Origin: an uncultured delta proteobacterium
GTDB taxonomy: Bacteria > Desulfobacterota > Desulfovibrionia > Desulfovibrionales > Desulfovibrionaceae
Direction of reading: 5' to 3'
Length of the DNA stretch: 58,475 nucleotides
Assembly (NCBI GenBank): GCA_903843965.1
Contig: CAIMRY010000011.1
Coordinates: forward strand, 1 to 58,475
This document shows, in pieces, positions 46,841-56,282 of the stretch. The notes below the pieces were generated by a model. It was not told where the DNA came from. It searched no databases and worked only from the letters and a program-made list of their open reading frames with translations. Made by a program: the position numbers and the translations under genes. Every line of letters starts with the position of its first letter. Position 1 is the stretch's first letter.

Positions 46841-47185
46841 TCAGCGATTAGCGTCGCGTCGTAACTCAGCTAACTGAAGCGCTAGTTCAGCTTCCATTTT
46901 CTTTGATTCCTCCCCCGCCTTACCTTCATTCCCCCATCCTTTCAACTCAGCAAGTTCAATCAGCATTTTCGCCACGGCCAGGGAAGGGATTCTGGCCTGC
47001 CCTCTTGTAGCCATAAGGTTCCCGTTCGGCGGTTTCCGCCAGATAAATCGGTAGCCGTTCTCCGGGAAGTCGTTCGCTTCACTATCGTACTTGTAGCAGG
47101 CCCATTGAAGGCAGAGTTGGTACCCATCTTTCCCCAAAGGGGTGCAGACCTCGTGTTCTTTTTCGAAGTACACTCTCGTCGGCAT
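46841..47185 (-). CDS. Small protein of unknown function
   Basis: 114 aa, starting MPTRVYFEKEHEVCTPLGKD. It has a Trp/Tyr/Cys-rich middle (QLCLQWACYKYDSEANDF, YRFIWRKPPNGNL) and a helical charged C-terminus (ESKKMEAELALQLAELRRDA). No signal peptide. Its base composition is more AT-rich than the neighbours, which suggests acquisition. A 9-bp repeat array stands just upstream. No family recognised; phage or mobile origin is possible. Confidence 0.65.
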   Translation of the reverse strand: MPTRVYFEKEHEVCTPLGKDGYQLCLQWACYKYDSEANDFPENGYRFIWRKPPNGNLMATRGQARIPSLAVAKMLIELAELKGWGNEGKAGEESKKMEAELALQLAELRRDANR

Positions 47186-47215
47186 AGTCGTCTCCTTTGC
47201 TGCGGGCTAGCTTGT

Positions 47216-47251
47216 CACATGTGGCACATGCGACATATGTGACACATGTGC
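47216..47251. repeat. 9-bp tandem repeat with palindromic units upstream of the 114-aa gene
   Basis: CACATGTGG, CACATGCGA, CATATGTGA and CACATGTGC follow each other exactly. The first and last contain the palindrome CACATGTG and the third ACATATGT. The array lies 31 bp before the start codon, so it could be a set of operators. Confidence 0.85.
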
Positions 47252-47361
47252 GAATTGATGTCAAACCTTCCCGCAATATTTATTACAAATGCATTATTTG
47301 TGGGCCAGCACTCGGTGCCCGACAGATGGCATGTAGATCGACGGGAAACGCGGGGACCGTG

Positions 47362-50300
47362 TCAGCCCTGCTGGCCGCCCGCTTCCGGCAACTCGGCGCA
47401 GGCGATGGGGCCGAGGTACTCCACCATCTGGGCCTCGGGCAGGGGCGGGGAGAAATAGTAGCCCTGCACGGCCTCGCAGCCCAGCTCGGCCAGGAGCTCC
47501 AGCTGTTCGCGGGTCTCCACGCCCTCGGCCACAACGCCCAGGCGCAGGCTGCGCGCCAGGGCCATGATGGCCCGGACCAGCTCGCGGCTGTCGGAGTCTT
47601 CGCGCGGGAGGTCGCGCACAAAAGAACGGTCGATCTTCAGCACATCCACCGGGAAACGCTGCAGGTAGGCCAGCGAGGAGTAGCCCGTGCCGAAGTCGTC
47701 GATGGCCAGGGAGACCCCCAGCGCCTTCAGCCTGCGCATGGACACAAGTGCGGCCTCAGGGTCGCCCATGAGGGTAGACTCCGTGAGTTCGAGCTTGAGC
47801 CAGGCCGGGGGCAGCCCGGTCTCGCGCAGGATCTGGCGCACGCTCTCCACGATGTCCGGCTGGGCGAACTGCCGGGCCGAGAGGTTCACGGCCAGGGTCA
47901 TGCTGCGGCAGGCGGGGTGGCTCGCGCGCCAGGCGGCCATGGTGGTGCAGGCGCGCCGCAGCACCAGTTCGCCCAGGGGCACGATGAGCCCGGACTCCTC
48001 GGCGTGGGGGATGAAGGCGTTCGGCATGACCAGCCCGCGCGAGGGGCTTCTCCAGCGGGCCAGGGCCTCGAAGCCCAGCGCATGCTGCCCGTTGATGGCC
48101 ATGACCGGCTGGTAGTACACGATGAACTCGTCCTGCTCCAGGCCACGGCGCATGTCCGCGTCGAGCGCCATGAGCGCCCTGGCCCGGCGCAGCATGCCGG
48201 GGTGGAACATGCGGATGCGGTCGCGGCCGGTGTCCTTGGCGCGGTGCATGGCCATGTCCGCGTTCTGAAGGATGTCCTCGGCCTTGGGGCTATCCGCCGT
48301 GGGACCCACCACCAGGCCCACGCTGGCCGTGAGCCGCACCTCCTGGCCCTCGACCATGAAGGGCGTGCACAGGCTGTCCAGGGCGTTGCGGATGATGCTC
48401 TGGGCCTCCTCGGCCGTGGCCGGCTCGCCCACGATGAGCACAAACTCGTCGCCGCCGAAGCGGCAAACCTGGCCCTGGCCGCCCATGCCGACCACCAGCC
48501 GCCGGGCGGCCTCCACCAGCACGCGGTCGCCAAAGCTGTGGCCCAGGCTGTCGTTGAGCATCTTGAAGCGGTCCAGGTCCATGAAGGCCACGGCGAAGAG
48601 CGTGTTGCGCCGCTGGGAATCCTCCAGCACCAGCTGGATGCGCTCCAGGCACAGGGTGCGGTTGGCCAGACCGGTCAGGGCGTCGTGCTGGGCCTTGAAC
48701 AAGAGCTGCGCCTCCATCTGCTTGCGCGCTGTGATGTCGGCCAGGACAATGATGCCCGCAATGAGCGTACCATCGGATGAGCGGATGGGCGCGGCATTGG
48801 ATAAAATCCAGGTGTCAGTCTTTCCGGAGCGCATCAAACGCACCTCCAGGTCACGGACACATTCGCCACGCATTGTCGCAATGCTGAGCGGGGTCTCTCC
48901 CGGCATGGGGATATTGTTGTCATCGTCCAGAAAGTTCCAGTCCGGCATCTGGACGTCCACCGGCTGCCCCAACAGTTCCCGGGGTTCGTAGCCCAGCATG
49001 GCTGCCGCAGCGCGATTGATGATGGACACCTTGCCCGTGGCCGTGTCGCCTATGATGATGCCGGTGAGGGCCTGGTCCATGGCCGCGCTGAACAGGGTGC
49101 GGGTGCTCTCCAGCTCTTCCTGCATGCGCCTGCGCTCGGTGATGTCCTGACCAAAGGCGCAGATGAACTCCTCGTCGCCGGAGCGCATGTAGAAGGCCTT
49201 GATCTCCTTGAGCACGTGCTCCCCGGTTCGGGTCAGCTGCCGTGTCTCAAAGGTGTGCTGACCGCCGCGCACCTTGCGCAGCAGGGCCTGCACGCCCGTT
49301 AGAATGAAGGACGGGTCGATGAGCGAGATGGGCTGGCCCAAAAGGTCCGAGCGGCCGTAGCCCAGGCCGCGGGCCACGGCCTCGTTGACGTAGGCCAGGG
49401 TCCCGTCGGGCCGCGCCAGGTAGACCTCCTCCACGCCGGAGTCCAGGAAGAACTTGAACCGGGCCATGTCCCGCGCGGTCTGGCGGGTCTCGGAGACGTC
49501 GTTGAAAACCACCACGCCCGCGCGTATCTCCCCGTGGGTGTCGCGCACGGGAGCCGCGTTGGCCATTATCCAGCGCTCCGTCCCGTCGGCCAGTTCCAGA
49601 CGCAGCTCCACGTTCTCCAGGGTCTCGCCCTGGCGCAGGGCCCTGTTCAGGGGCAGCTCGTCCTCGGACACGAGGGTGCCACCCGGCGTGAACGCGCGCC
49701 AGGGATGCGATCCCGGGGCCGAGCCCTGCGGCGGGATGTCGTCCGCGCCGAAGATGCGCACAGCCTGGCGGTTGCGCAGGGCCGGAAGGTTGTCCTGGGC
49801 AAAGGCGATGATGATGCCCGAGGGGGTCTGCTCGATGGCCGCGAGCAGCAGGTCCTGGGTCTTGCGGTGGCGGGTCATCTCGGCCAAAAGGTTTTCGCGC
49901 AGCAGGTCGGCTTCGCGGATGCGCACCCTGGCCCAGGAGCGCATGCGCCGCACGCGCAGGAGCAGCCACAGCGCCACGGCCAGCATGGCCAGGCAGGCCG
50001 CCAGGGGCGCGCCCCAGCCAGACATACGCCAGGCCGGCCTGACCCACTTCTGCTCCAGCTCGCGCACCTCGTCCTGGCTGATGGCGTCCATGCCCGCGTT
50101 CAGCCGCGCCAAAAGCTGCTCATTTCCGCGCTGCACAGCCGCGCGCAGCTGCACGCCGGGATACACGCGCACCAGCTCAAAGCGCAGGCCCCCTGACTGG
50201 GCGGCCAGCTTGTAACGCAGACCAAGCACAGGCCCGGCCACCACGCGCACCTGCCCCAGGGAAGCGGCCGCGGCCAATAAGTCCAGGTCCGGGAAATACT

Positions 50301-50868
50301 CCTGCCGCAGGTTCGGGTAGGTGGCCGCCAGAAAGGCAGCCGAGGGATCGTCCTGCACCAGCCCCACGGCGAGGCTCACGGACTCCACCTGCTGGCGGCT
50401 CAGCCCGCCCTGGCCGCTGACGGCGAAGACCCCCACGCCCAGGTCAAACAGGGGCTGGGTGAAGGCGAAGGTGTTCTCCAGGGCCGGGGTGAAAGGCATG
50501 CCCGCAACGGCGTCGGCCTTGCCCGAGGCCACCAGGACCTGGGACTCTCCGCCCTCGGCCAGGGTCAGGCGCACCTCGACCCCGGCCTTCCTGCCCCACA
50601 GCCGCCAGTAGTCCACCAGGAGCCCGGCGGCCTGGCCTTTTTCGTCGCGGAAGCAATAGGGCGGGTCAACCCCAGGGTGGACCAGGCGCAGGGGCTGGTC
50701 GGCTGCTCCGGCCCCGGAGGCCCGGGCGGGCGCGGCGGCGAGCGCCAGCAGGCAGCCGACGAGCACCGCCGCGCCCAGGGCGCGCCAAAGGCCACGGGCC
50801 CCGGCATCCACGCGGATGAACGAGACGGGTCGGGGCCTATGAGCGTGCTGCGTGGCCGACCCGGACAC
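47362..50868 (-). CDS. Membrane sensor with SBP_bac_3, PAS, GGDEF and EAL domains (c-di-GMP turnover)
   Basis: 1168 aa. Order: signal segment (about 25-50), periplasmic solute-binding domain (about 55-280: DQPLRLVHPGVDPPYCFRDE), one TM (GWGAPLAACLAMLAVALWLL), three PAS domains (about 340-725), GGDEF (FGGDEFVLIVGE) and EAL (GFEALARWRSP; LKLELTESTLM; IDDFGTGYSSLAYL; VVAEGVETREQ). Catalytic motifs of both domains are intact; no RxxD inhibitory site precedes GGDEF. It should sense an extracellular amino-acid-like ligand and adjust c-di-GMP. The lipoprotein gene follows on the same strand upstream. Confidence 0.93.
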   Translation of the reverse strand: MSGSATQHAHRPRPVSFIRVDAGARGLWRALGAAVLVGCLLALAAAPARASGAGAADQPLRLVHPGVDPPYCFRDEKGQAAGLLVDYWRLWGRKAGVEVRLTLAEGGESQVLVASGKADAVAGMPFTPALENTFAFTQPLFDLGVGVFAVSGQGGLSRQQVESVSLAVGLVQDDPSAAFLAATYPNLRQEYFPDLDLLAAAASLGQVRVVAGPVLGLRYKLAAQSGGLRFELVRVYPGVQLRAAVQRGNEQLLARLNAGMDAISQDEVRELEQKWVRPAWRMSGWGAPLAACLAMLAVALWLLLRVRRMRSWARVRIREADLLRENLLAEMTRHRKTQDLLLAAIEQTPSGIIIAFAQDNLPALRNRQAVRIFGADDIPPQGSAPGSHPWRAFTPGGTLVSEDELPLNRALRQGETLENVELRLELADGTERWIMANAAPVRDTHGEIRAGVVVFNDVSETRQTARDMARFKFFLDSGVEEVYLARPDGTLAYVNEAVARGLGYGRSDLLGQPISLIDPSFILTGVQALLRKVRGGQHTFETRQLTRTGEHVLKEIKAFYMRSGDEEFICAFGQDITERRRMQEELESTRTLFSAAMDQALTGIIIGDTATGKVSIINRAAAAMLGYEPRELLGQPVDVQMPDWNFLDDDNNIPMPGETPLSIATMRGECVRDLEVRLMRSGKTDTWILSNAAPIRSSDGTLIAGIIVLADITARKQMEAQLLFKAQHDALTGLANRTLCLERIQLVLEDSQRRNTLFAVAFMDLDRFKMLNDSLGHSFGDRVLVEAARRLVVGMGGQGQVCRFGGDEFVLIVGEPATAEEAQSIIRNALDSLCTPFMVEGQEVRLTASVGLVVGPTADSPKAEDILQNADMAMHRAKDTGRDRIRMFHPGMLRRARALMALDADMRRGLEQDEFIVYYQPVMAINGQHALGFEALARWRSPSRGLVMPNAFIPHAEESGLIVPLGELVLRRACTTMAAWRASHPACRSMTLAVNLSARQFAQPDIVESVRQILRETGLPPAWLKLELTESTLMGDPEAALVSMRRLKALGVSLAIDDFGTGYSSLAYLQRFPVDVLKIDRSFVRDLPREDSDSRELVRAIMALARSLRLGVVAEGVETREQLELLAELGCEAVQGYYFSPPLPEAQMVEYLGPIACAELPEAGGQQG

Positions 50869-50876
50869 TGGCGCCG

Positions 50877-51458
50877 CTACTTGGCGACCTTGACCAGATT
50901 GGTGGCGGCGTCCTGCAACAGGTATTGCAAGGTCGAAGCCAATACGCTCTGGGCGGCCTGGACCACGGTGACGCCCAGGTCCTCGCGCGAGCCGGAATAG
51001 ACGTTCTCGGCGACGAACTGGCCGTCCTTGGTGAGCTTCACGTTCAGGCGCAGGTCGGCCTTCACCGTCAGGCTGGGCGCGCGGTCCACGCTGATCTTGT
51101 CAAAGGAGCCGGACACGACATAGCCGGCGGGCGGCGTGGCGTCGGGCTTTTCGCGGTACTTCACGTCGCAGCCGCGGGCCTTGAGCTCCTCGAACATGGC
51201 CCAGCTGACCCACTCGACGGGATCGTTCTCGGCGTAGTAGCGCTTGCCGTCACCCAGGGTGCCGATGGTCAGGGTGTCGGCGCGCTTGTCCACAAAGGGC
51301 AGCACGGTGAAGGCCTGGGAACAGACCTGCCCGGCCGGCGGCGTGGAGGGCTGGTAGCGCAGTTGCACCACGGTGTTGGAGGCGCAGGCCGAAAGAGCCA
51401 GGGCCAGGGCCAGGGTCAGGACAGGAAACGCGGCGCGGATATTTTTATGGATCAACAT
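50877..51458 (-). CDS. Small outer-membrane-type lipoprotein, YajG-like
   Basis: 193 aa from the ATG at 51456-51458, preceded by GGGAG. The signal ends in the lipobox LALSACAS. The rest is alpha/beta with VLPFVDKRADTLTIGTLGDG, FEELKARGCDVKYREK and TVKADLRLNVKLTKDGQFVA, a pattern seen in YajG-type lipoproteins. It lies 8 bp before the GGDEF-EAL gene, so the two are co-transcribed and may work together in the envelope. Confidence 0.75.
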   Translation of the reverse strand: MLIHKNIRAAFPVLTLALALALSACASNTVVQLRYQPSTPPAGQVCSQAFTVLPFVDKRADTLTIGTLGDGKRYYAENDPVEWVSWAMFEELKARGCDVKYREKPDATPPAGYVVSGSFDKISVDRAPSLTVKADLRLNVKLTKDGQFVAENVYSGSREDLGVTVVQAAQSVLASTLQYLLQDAATNLVKVAK

Positions 51459-51682
51459 GATGTCTCCCTTTGGAAACCTGAAAGGTGACGGAACCACACT
51501 GTGTAGGCGGGCATAAACCCACTTGATTTCGTAGCCCAAAGCTCCCCGGTCTGCAAGCGGACTGCGTTGCGGCCCGGTTTTTGGCAGCGCAAAAATCTAG
51601 ACGCTCCGGACGTTCCATGGCTATATGTAACATTCATCTGCCGCAGGACGCCCCCTGGTCCAGGCCGAGACAAAGGAGCCCC

Positions 51683-52111
51683 ATGCGCCTTGCCAGCCCC
51701 CCATCCTTGACACGCTTGGCCCTGCTGCCGGTCCTGGCCTTGCTGTCGATTCTCGCCCTGCCGCCCTTGTTCCCGTGCGCCCCGGCCCTTGGTGCCGACC
51801 CGGCCAGCGCCGCCGCCGACCCCGGTTCCGGCCCTGCCGACTCCGCGCCCGCAGCGGTCGCCAGGGGCCGGAACGTCGACCTCAACGGGCGCGTGGCCGC
51901 AGGCCTGGACAAGACCCTCATCAAGGACCACACGCAGGGGTATTTCGTGGTCGAAGGCGAAGACCTCTCGCGCTTCGCCGGGCGCAGCATCCAGGCCCGG
52001 GGCGTGGTCGTCGGCCAGGAGCAGGGATATCCCGTGGTGCGCCTGCTCGAATACAGCATCACCAGCCCGGACGACGAATCGCCCGGAGCCTCCGCGCACA
52101 AGGACAGGTGA
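51683..52111 (+). CDS. Secreted small protein of unknown function
   Basis: 142 aa from the ATG at 51683 with AAGGAG upstream. It has a signal peptide (LTRLALLPVLALLSILALPP), an Ala/Pro/Asp linker, and a small beta domain (NVDLNGRVAAGLDKTLIKDH, YFVVEGEDLSRFAGRSIQAR, VVRLLEYSI) that may be an OB-like fold. No family is recognised. It is divergent from the lipoprotein gene. Confidence 0.65.
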   Translation: MRLASPPSLTRLALLPVLALLSILALPPLFPCAPALGADPASAAADPGSGPADSAPAAVARGRNVDLNGRVAAGLDKTLIKDHTQGYFVVEGEDLSRFAGRSIQARGVVVGQEQGYPVVRLLEYSITSPDDESPGASAHKDR

Positions 52112-52190
52112 TTGCCGCGCCGCGTGCGCCAAGACAGCTTGCCAAGCGCGGGGCAAGGGGGTATTTCCTGATCCCGGCGCGGGACCACCT

Positions 52191-52280
52191 GACGACAAGA
52201 TGGCCCGGCGGCCAGACGACCCGGACGGCCAGATGACCAGACGACCAGATGGCCAGATGATCAGACGATCCGGACGTTCG
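52191..52280. repeat. 8/9-bp degenerate tandem repeat
   Basis: Units of GGCCAGAT/GACCAGAC type repeat about ten times. The array ends in GACGATCCGGACGTTC (52264-52279), which is identical to 9230-9245 in the thrS upstream repeat. Confidence 0.75.
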
Positions 52281-52347
52281 GGCCGCAGCGCCCCTGGAAG
52301 CATACACCGCAGCAAAACGCCCCAGAGCGGGCATCAACGGAGTCATC

Positions 52348-52515
52348 ATGAGCAAGACCACACAGCCCGAGACCTTCCAGCTTGTCTACATCGGCCCAGG
52401 AAAGCGCAAGGAGAACGTGCTCTTCACCTCGCCCAAGCTGCTGGACGTGGAGCTCAAGCGCGAGCAGCACATCCGCTCCATCACCTCCGGCTACGTCGAG
52501 ATCCGCAAAGCCTAG
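52348..52515 (+). CDS. 55-aa conserved-looking small protein
   Basis: An ATG at 52348 with CGGAG 7 nt upstream opens 55 codons: MSKTTQPETFQLVYIGPGKR at the start and ITSGYVEIRKA at the end. It is basic and without signal peptide, and the sequence is of high coding quality (mixed, not low complexity). No family is recognised. It stands alone before the prepilin operon. Confidence 0.6.
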   Translation: MSKTTQPETFQLVYIGPGKRKENVLFTSPKLLDVELKREQHIRSITSGYVEIRKA

Positions 52516-52678
52516 GCCGCCTGGCCCCCTTTTTTCCCTCCGGCCTTCTCCGGCCTTCCCCGGCAGCCTCCGGCCTTGCATCGGCCGCACAGGCGGGCTA
52601 TATCCATTGCATGGACGGCATGATTTGCCCTGCTCGGGCAGGCTTGGTTATTGCAACCCTCCGGTCCGGAGGCACGCC

Positions 52679-53209
52679 ATGACCTTGAGCACTCCCCCGC
52701 CACAGCGGCAGGGCGGACGGAAGAAATCCGTGCGCGCACGCGGCTTCACGCTCATCGAGCTGATCACCGTCATCGTCGTGCTGGGCATCCTGTCCCTGAC
52801 CGTCATGTCGCGCACGGGCTCCCTTGGCGGGTCGGAGCTGGCCCGCATGGCCGAGGTGCGCGCCCAGCTGCGCTACATGCAGCTGCGGGCCCTGAAGACC
52901 GGCCAGGTCTACGGGGTCACGTGCGACGCCACGAACTACTGGGCCTTCGCCTTCAACAGCACCAACCCGACCAACTACAACACCACCCTGGCCCTGCCGG
53001 GCGAGACCAGCAACACCGTCTCCCTGAGCGGCAAGTCCATGACCATGACCGCGTTCACCTGTCTCTTCGACGCCTACGGCATCCCCTACACGGCCTACAC
53101 CTCCCCCAGCGTGAACACCAAACTCGCCGCCCCGGCGGTCATCACCATCACGGCGGGCGGCGGCAGCACCACCCTGACCATCACCCCGGAGACCGGCTAT
53201 GCGCCCTAG
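52679..53209 (+). CDS. Minor prepilin/pseudopilin, GspH-like
   Basis: 176 aa from the ATG at 52679, preceded by GGAGG. A prepilin cleavage site G|FTLIE lies at about residues 22-23 (ARGFTLIELITVIVVLGIL), so PilD removes the leader and methylates Phe. The mature N-terminal helix is followed by a Thr/Asn-rich beta domain with one Cys pair (TCDAT, FTCLF). Assembles into a type IV pilus or type II-like pseudopilus. The next gene overlaps its end by 11 nt. Confidence 0.85.
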   Translation: MTLSTPPPQRQGGRKKSVRARGFTLIELITVIVVLGILSLTVMSRTGSLGGSELARMAEVRAQLRYMQLRALKTGQVYGVTCDATNYWAFAFNSTNPTNYNTTLALPGETSNTVSLSGKSMTMTAFTCLFDAYGIPYTAYTSPSVNTKLAAPAVITITAGGGSTTLTITPETGYAP

Positions 53210-53636
53210 CGCCCCGAAAACGACACACCCGCGCGCAGCGCGCCGCAGCCCGGGCTTCACCCTGCTGGAGGTCATCGTCATCATCATCGTGGGCGGGCTC
53301 TTGGCCGGGCTGGTGGTGAACCTCATGGGCACCCAGCTCAGGCGAGCCTCCAACCCGGCGACCCTCGCCAGCGACGCCGCAGACGCCGAGGCCGCCATGG
53401 AGGCCGTGGTGGCCGACTACACCAACAGGATCAACGACAACACCTCCCACGCGGACCTTGCGCCCATGGTGGCGGCCTACGCCACCAACAGCACGGTGCA
53501 CATCGTCGACGACAGCACCGCCCTCTGGAACAGCGTGCCCGCCCTCATCGTGACCACCACCGTGGGCAACACCTCCTACACCATGCTGCTCACCCAGGAA
53601 CGCACCAACAACGCCGACAACGCGACGAACTTCTAG
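53199..53636 (+). CDS. Minor prepilin/pseudopilin
   Basis: 145 aa with the prepilin site RRSPG|FTLLEVIVIIIVGG near residue 19, a 25-residue hydrophobic helix and a small Asn/Thr/Ala-rich domain (NNADNATNF at the end). It overlaps the previous gene and lies 9 bp before the next. Role inferred from family and position only. Confidence 0.85.
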   Translation: MRPSAPKTTHPRAARRSPGFTLLEVIVIIIVGGLLAGLVVNLMGTQLRRASNPATLASDAADAEAAMEAVVADYTNRINDNTSHADLAPMVAAYATNSTVHIVDDSTALWNSVPALIVTTTVGNTSYTMLLTQERTNNADNATNF

Positions 53637-53645
53637 GAAAGCCCC

Positions 53646-54152
53646 ATGCGCAAGCAGGCCGGATTCACCCTCATCGAGCTCATCGCCTGCATCGTGATCC
53701 TTGGAATCATCGGCATCGGCGCAAGTTCGCTCCTCTCGCTTGGCATGCGCAGCTTTTTCACCGCCCGCAATGCCGACAACACCGGCATGGTCGCCCAGAT
53801 CGCGCTGGAGCGCATCGCCCTTGAGCTGCGCGACGTGAACGGCGGCGTGGGCGCGGGCGGCGCGGCCCAGGTGCTGGCCGGAACCAGCATCGTCTACACC
53901 ACCACGCAAACCGCCCTGCCCGGCACGCGCACCCTGGCCTACGCGGGCGGCGCCCTCACCCTGACTCCGGCCACGGGCGCCACGGCCCGCACCCTCATCA
54001 ACGGGCTGAGCTCCTGCTCCATGACCTTCAGCGGAACGGCCCAGTCCAGCGCCTTCACCGTCACCTTCTTCATGTCCAACGCGCCGACGGGCGAACACTT
54101 CAGCATCACCGTGAAGCCGCGCAGCAACAGCACCACGCCCGTGACGTCCTAA
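53646..54152 (+). CDS. Minor prepilin/pseudopilin, GspJ/PilW-like
   Basis: 168 aa with a very short leader (MRKQAG|FTLIELIACIVIL), the prepilin helix and a Gly/Thr/Ser-rich C-terminal domain (NGLSSCSMTFSGTAQSSAFT). Its order before a PilX/GspK-like protein resembles GspI-J-K or PilV-W-X tip complexes. It lies 9 bp before the large lectin protein. Confidence 0.85.
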   Translation: MRKQAGFTLIELIACIVILGIIGIGASSLLSLGMRSFFTARNADNTGMVAQIALERIALELRDVNGGVGAGGAAQVLAGTSIVYTTTQTALPGTRTLAYAGGALTLTPATGATARTLINGLSSCSMTFSGTAQSSAFTVTFFMSNAPTGEHFSITVKPRSNSTTPVTS

Positions 54153-54161
54153 GGAGGCAGC

Positions 54162-56267
54162 ATGCAGCGCCACTCTCCGGTTCTTGGCACCAATGCCGCC
54201 CCCGAAGCCTCCTGTCGCGCCCGCCGAAGCGACACTCTGACCGCAAACCGCCAGCGCGGCAGCGTCATCGTCTACCTGGCCCTGGCTTTGGTGGCCTTCG
54301 GCGTCATGGCCATGGCCGGGGCCAGCCGCTTCGGCGCGTCGATCATGGGCGTTTCCGCGCCAAACTGCGCGGCCCAGGCGCGCATGATGGCCGAAAGCGG
54401 CGCGCGCTACGCCACGGCCTACCTGCGCATGGCCACGGACCAGGCCACCCTGAACACCCGCATCAACGACCTGAACACCCACGGGTCTTACACCGTGGCC
54501 ACCGGCCTGAGCTTCACCCTGACCGTCACGGCCAGCGGCACGGGCGCGGCCATTGTCTCGTCCACAGGCAGTTCCTGCGGGGGCTTAAGCCTCCTGCCGA
54601 GCACCAGCACGACGGCCTCGACCTCGGTGAACGTGCCTGCTGTCGGTGGCGGCGGCAGCGGCTCCCCCACGAACCCCGGCTTCGGCGGGGGCGGCTGGGT
54701 CACCACCAGCGGCTACGGCAACCAGCCCGGGGCCACCGTCAACACCACCGCAGGAACCTTGAGCCTGGGCAATTCGCTCTATGCCAACAGCGCCTCGGCC
54801 TGGTACACGGGCACCTCGGGCGTGTGCATCGGCGGCAACTGCACCCTGGGCAACGGCCTGTGCGCCTATTTCGAGCTGCAGTTCTCCGCCGGGTCCTCGG
54901 GCGACGGCTTTGTCTGGACCCTCATGAGCGGCGACACCAACACCAAGTACAGCAACGGCGGCGACACCGGCCGGGGAGAACTGCTGGGCTACGGCGGGCT
55001 CGGGTCCTCGGGCCTGGGCATCAAGCCGCCCAAGTTCGGCGTGGAGTTCGACATCTACCAGAACGGCTGCGCCTCCAGCTGCAACGTTGGCTCAACCTGC
55101 GACGCCAACGCCAACGACCACATGGCCCACATCTTCTGGGGCTCCCAGACGGTCTCCGGCTGCGACGCCAGCTACGACGACAACCGCCACGGCGCGGGCT
55201 CCAACTCCACCACCGAACCCATGAACTCCCTGGACAGCGACCCCTCCAGCGGCTACGACGGCTACTATTACCGCACCGACAGGAGCGACTGGCTGAAGCA
55301 CGGCGACACGTACTACTACCGCTACGAGCTGGACCGCTCGACCACGCCCAACGTCGGCGGGAACTACGGCTACGCGATCCGCTCCTGGGTGAAGAAGACC
55401 ACGGACACCTACCCCTCGGGCCTGAACAACTGCACCATTCCCTATACCGGCCCCCCGGACGCCACCAGTGTGGTCAACCTCTCCCCGGCCATGCACCAGA
55501 AGCTCACGGCGGTGATCGCGGGCTTCACCGAAGGCACGGGCGGGGCCACCCAGCTGGCCACGCTGAAAAATTTCAACATGTATTTCAAGCCAGCGCCCAC
55601 GGTGCCCATCGTGCCCAAGGACTACGTGGCGGGCTGGTCCTTCTACGAGGCCTCGGGCGCCACGGCCCACGACATGAACGCCACCAACCACAACGACGGC
55701 ACCATCGTCGGCACGACCCAGTGGGTGCCGGGCATCGGCTGCCCCAGCTGCGCCGCCCTGCGCTTCAACAACGACAACGGCCGCGTCACGGTGCCGAGTT
55801 CGGCCAGCCTGGGCCTCTCCGCCACCGGCACCATCGCCTGCTGGATCAACATCCAGAATTACAGAGACAATGGCGGGCTGGTGCACAAGGGCGTGCAGAC
55901 CAGCTTCAACGACGAGGCCTTCTCCTTCCAGTTCGGCGGCGGACGCCAGCTCATGCTCTGGGTCGACGGGGCCGGTGGCACCAACACCGTGACCTCCAAT
56001 TCCATACCCAACAACAACCAGTGGTACCATGTGGCCGCCACCTGGGACGCCGCGAACCTCAAGATCTACATCAACGGCGTCTTGGACAGCAGCGCCAGCA
56101 ACAACGGCTCCGTGGCCGCCATAGTCAACGCCTCCGCCGTCACCATCGGGTCTCAGATTCCGGTGAGCCCCTATTACGGCTTCGACGGCATCATCGATGA
56201 GGTCTACCTGTACAACCGCGCCCTCACGTCCACGGAAATCGCCAACATGGCCCTGGGCCATCCCTAA
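54162..56267 (+). CDS. PilX/GspK-like pilin with two lectin-type domains (candidate tip adhesin)
   Basis: 701 aa. A hydrophobic segment near residues 33-55 (RGSVIVYLALALVAFGVMAM) follows RQRG and lacks the Glu5 of normal prepilins, as in GspK-type tip subunits. SGARYATAYLRMA is also GspK/PilX-like. A Gly-rich linker leads to a legume-lectin-like domain (about 180-470: GDGFVWTLMSGDTN, KFGVEFDIYQNGC, DHMAHIFWG) and a LamG/concanavalin-like domain (about 490-700: VAGWSFYEASG, QWYHVAATWDAANLKIYING, GFDGIIDEVYLYNRALTSTE). The fusion would place glycan-binding domains at a fibre tip. Confidence 0.8.
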   Translation: MQRHSPVLGTNAAPEASCRARRSDTLTANRQRGSVIVYLALALVAFGVMAMAGASRFGASIMGVSAPNCAAQARMMAESGARYATAYLRMATDQATLNTRINDLNTHGSYTVATGLSFTLTVTASGTGAAIVSSTGSSCGGLSLLPSTSTTASTSVNVPAVGGGGSGSPTNPGFGGGGWVTTSGYGNQPGATVNTTAGTLSLGNSLYANSASAWYTGTSGVCIGGNCTLGNGLCAYFELQFSAGSSGDGFVWTLMSGDTNTKYSNGGDTGRGELLGYGGLGSSGLGIKPPKFGVEFDIYQNGCASSCNVGSTCDANANDHMAHIFWGSQTVSGCDASYDDNRHGAGSNSTTEPMNSLDSDPSSGYDGYYYRTDRSDWLKHGDTYYYRYELDRSTTPNVGGNYGYAIRSWVKKTTDTYPSGLNNCTIPYTGPPDATSVVNLSPAMHQKLTAVIAGFTEGTGGATQLATLKNFNMYFKPAPTVPIVPKDYVAGWSFYEASGATAHDMNATNHNDGTIVGTTQWVPGIGCPSCAALRFNNDNGRVTVPSSASLGLSATGTIACWINIQNYRDNGGLVHKGVQTSFNDEAFSFQFGGGRQLMLWVDGAGGTNTVTSNSIPNNNQWYHVAATWDAANLKIYINGVLDSSASNNGSVAAIVNASAVTIGSQIPVSPYYGFDGIIDEVYLYNRALTSTEIANMALGHP

Positions 56268-56282
56268 ACGACGGAGCGCAGC

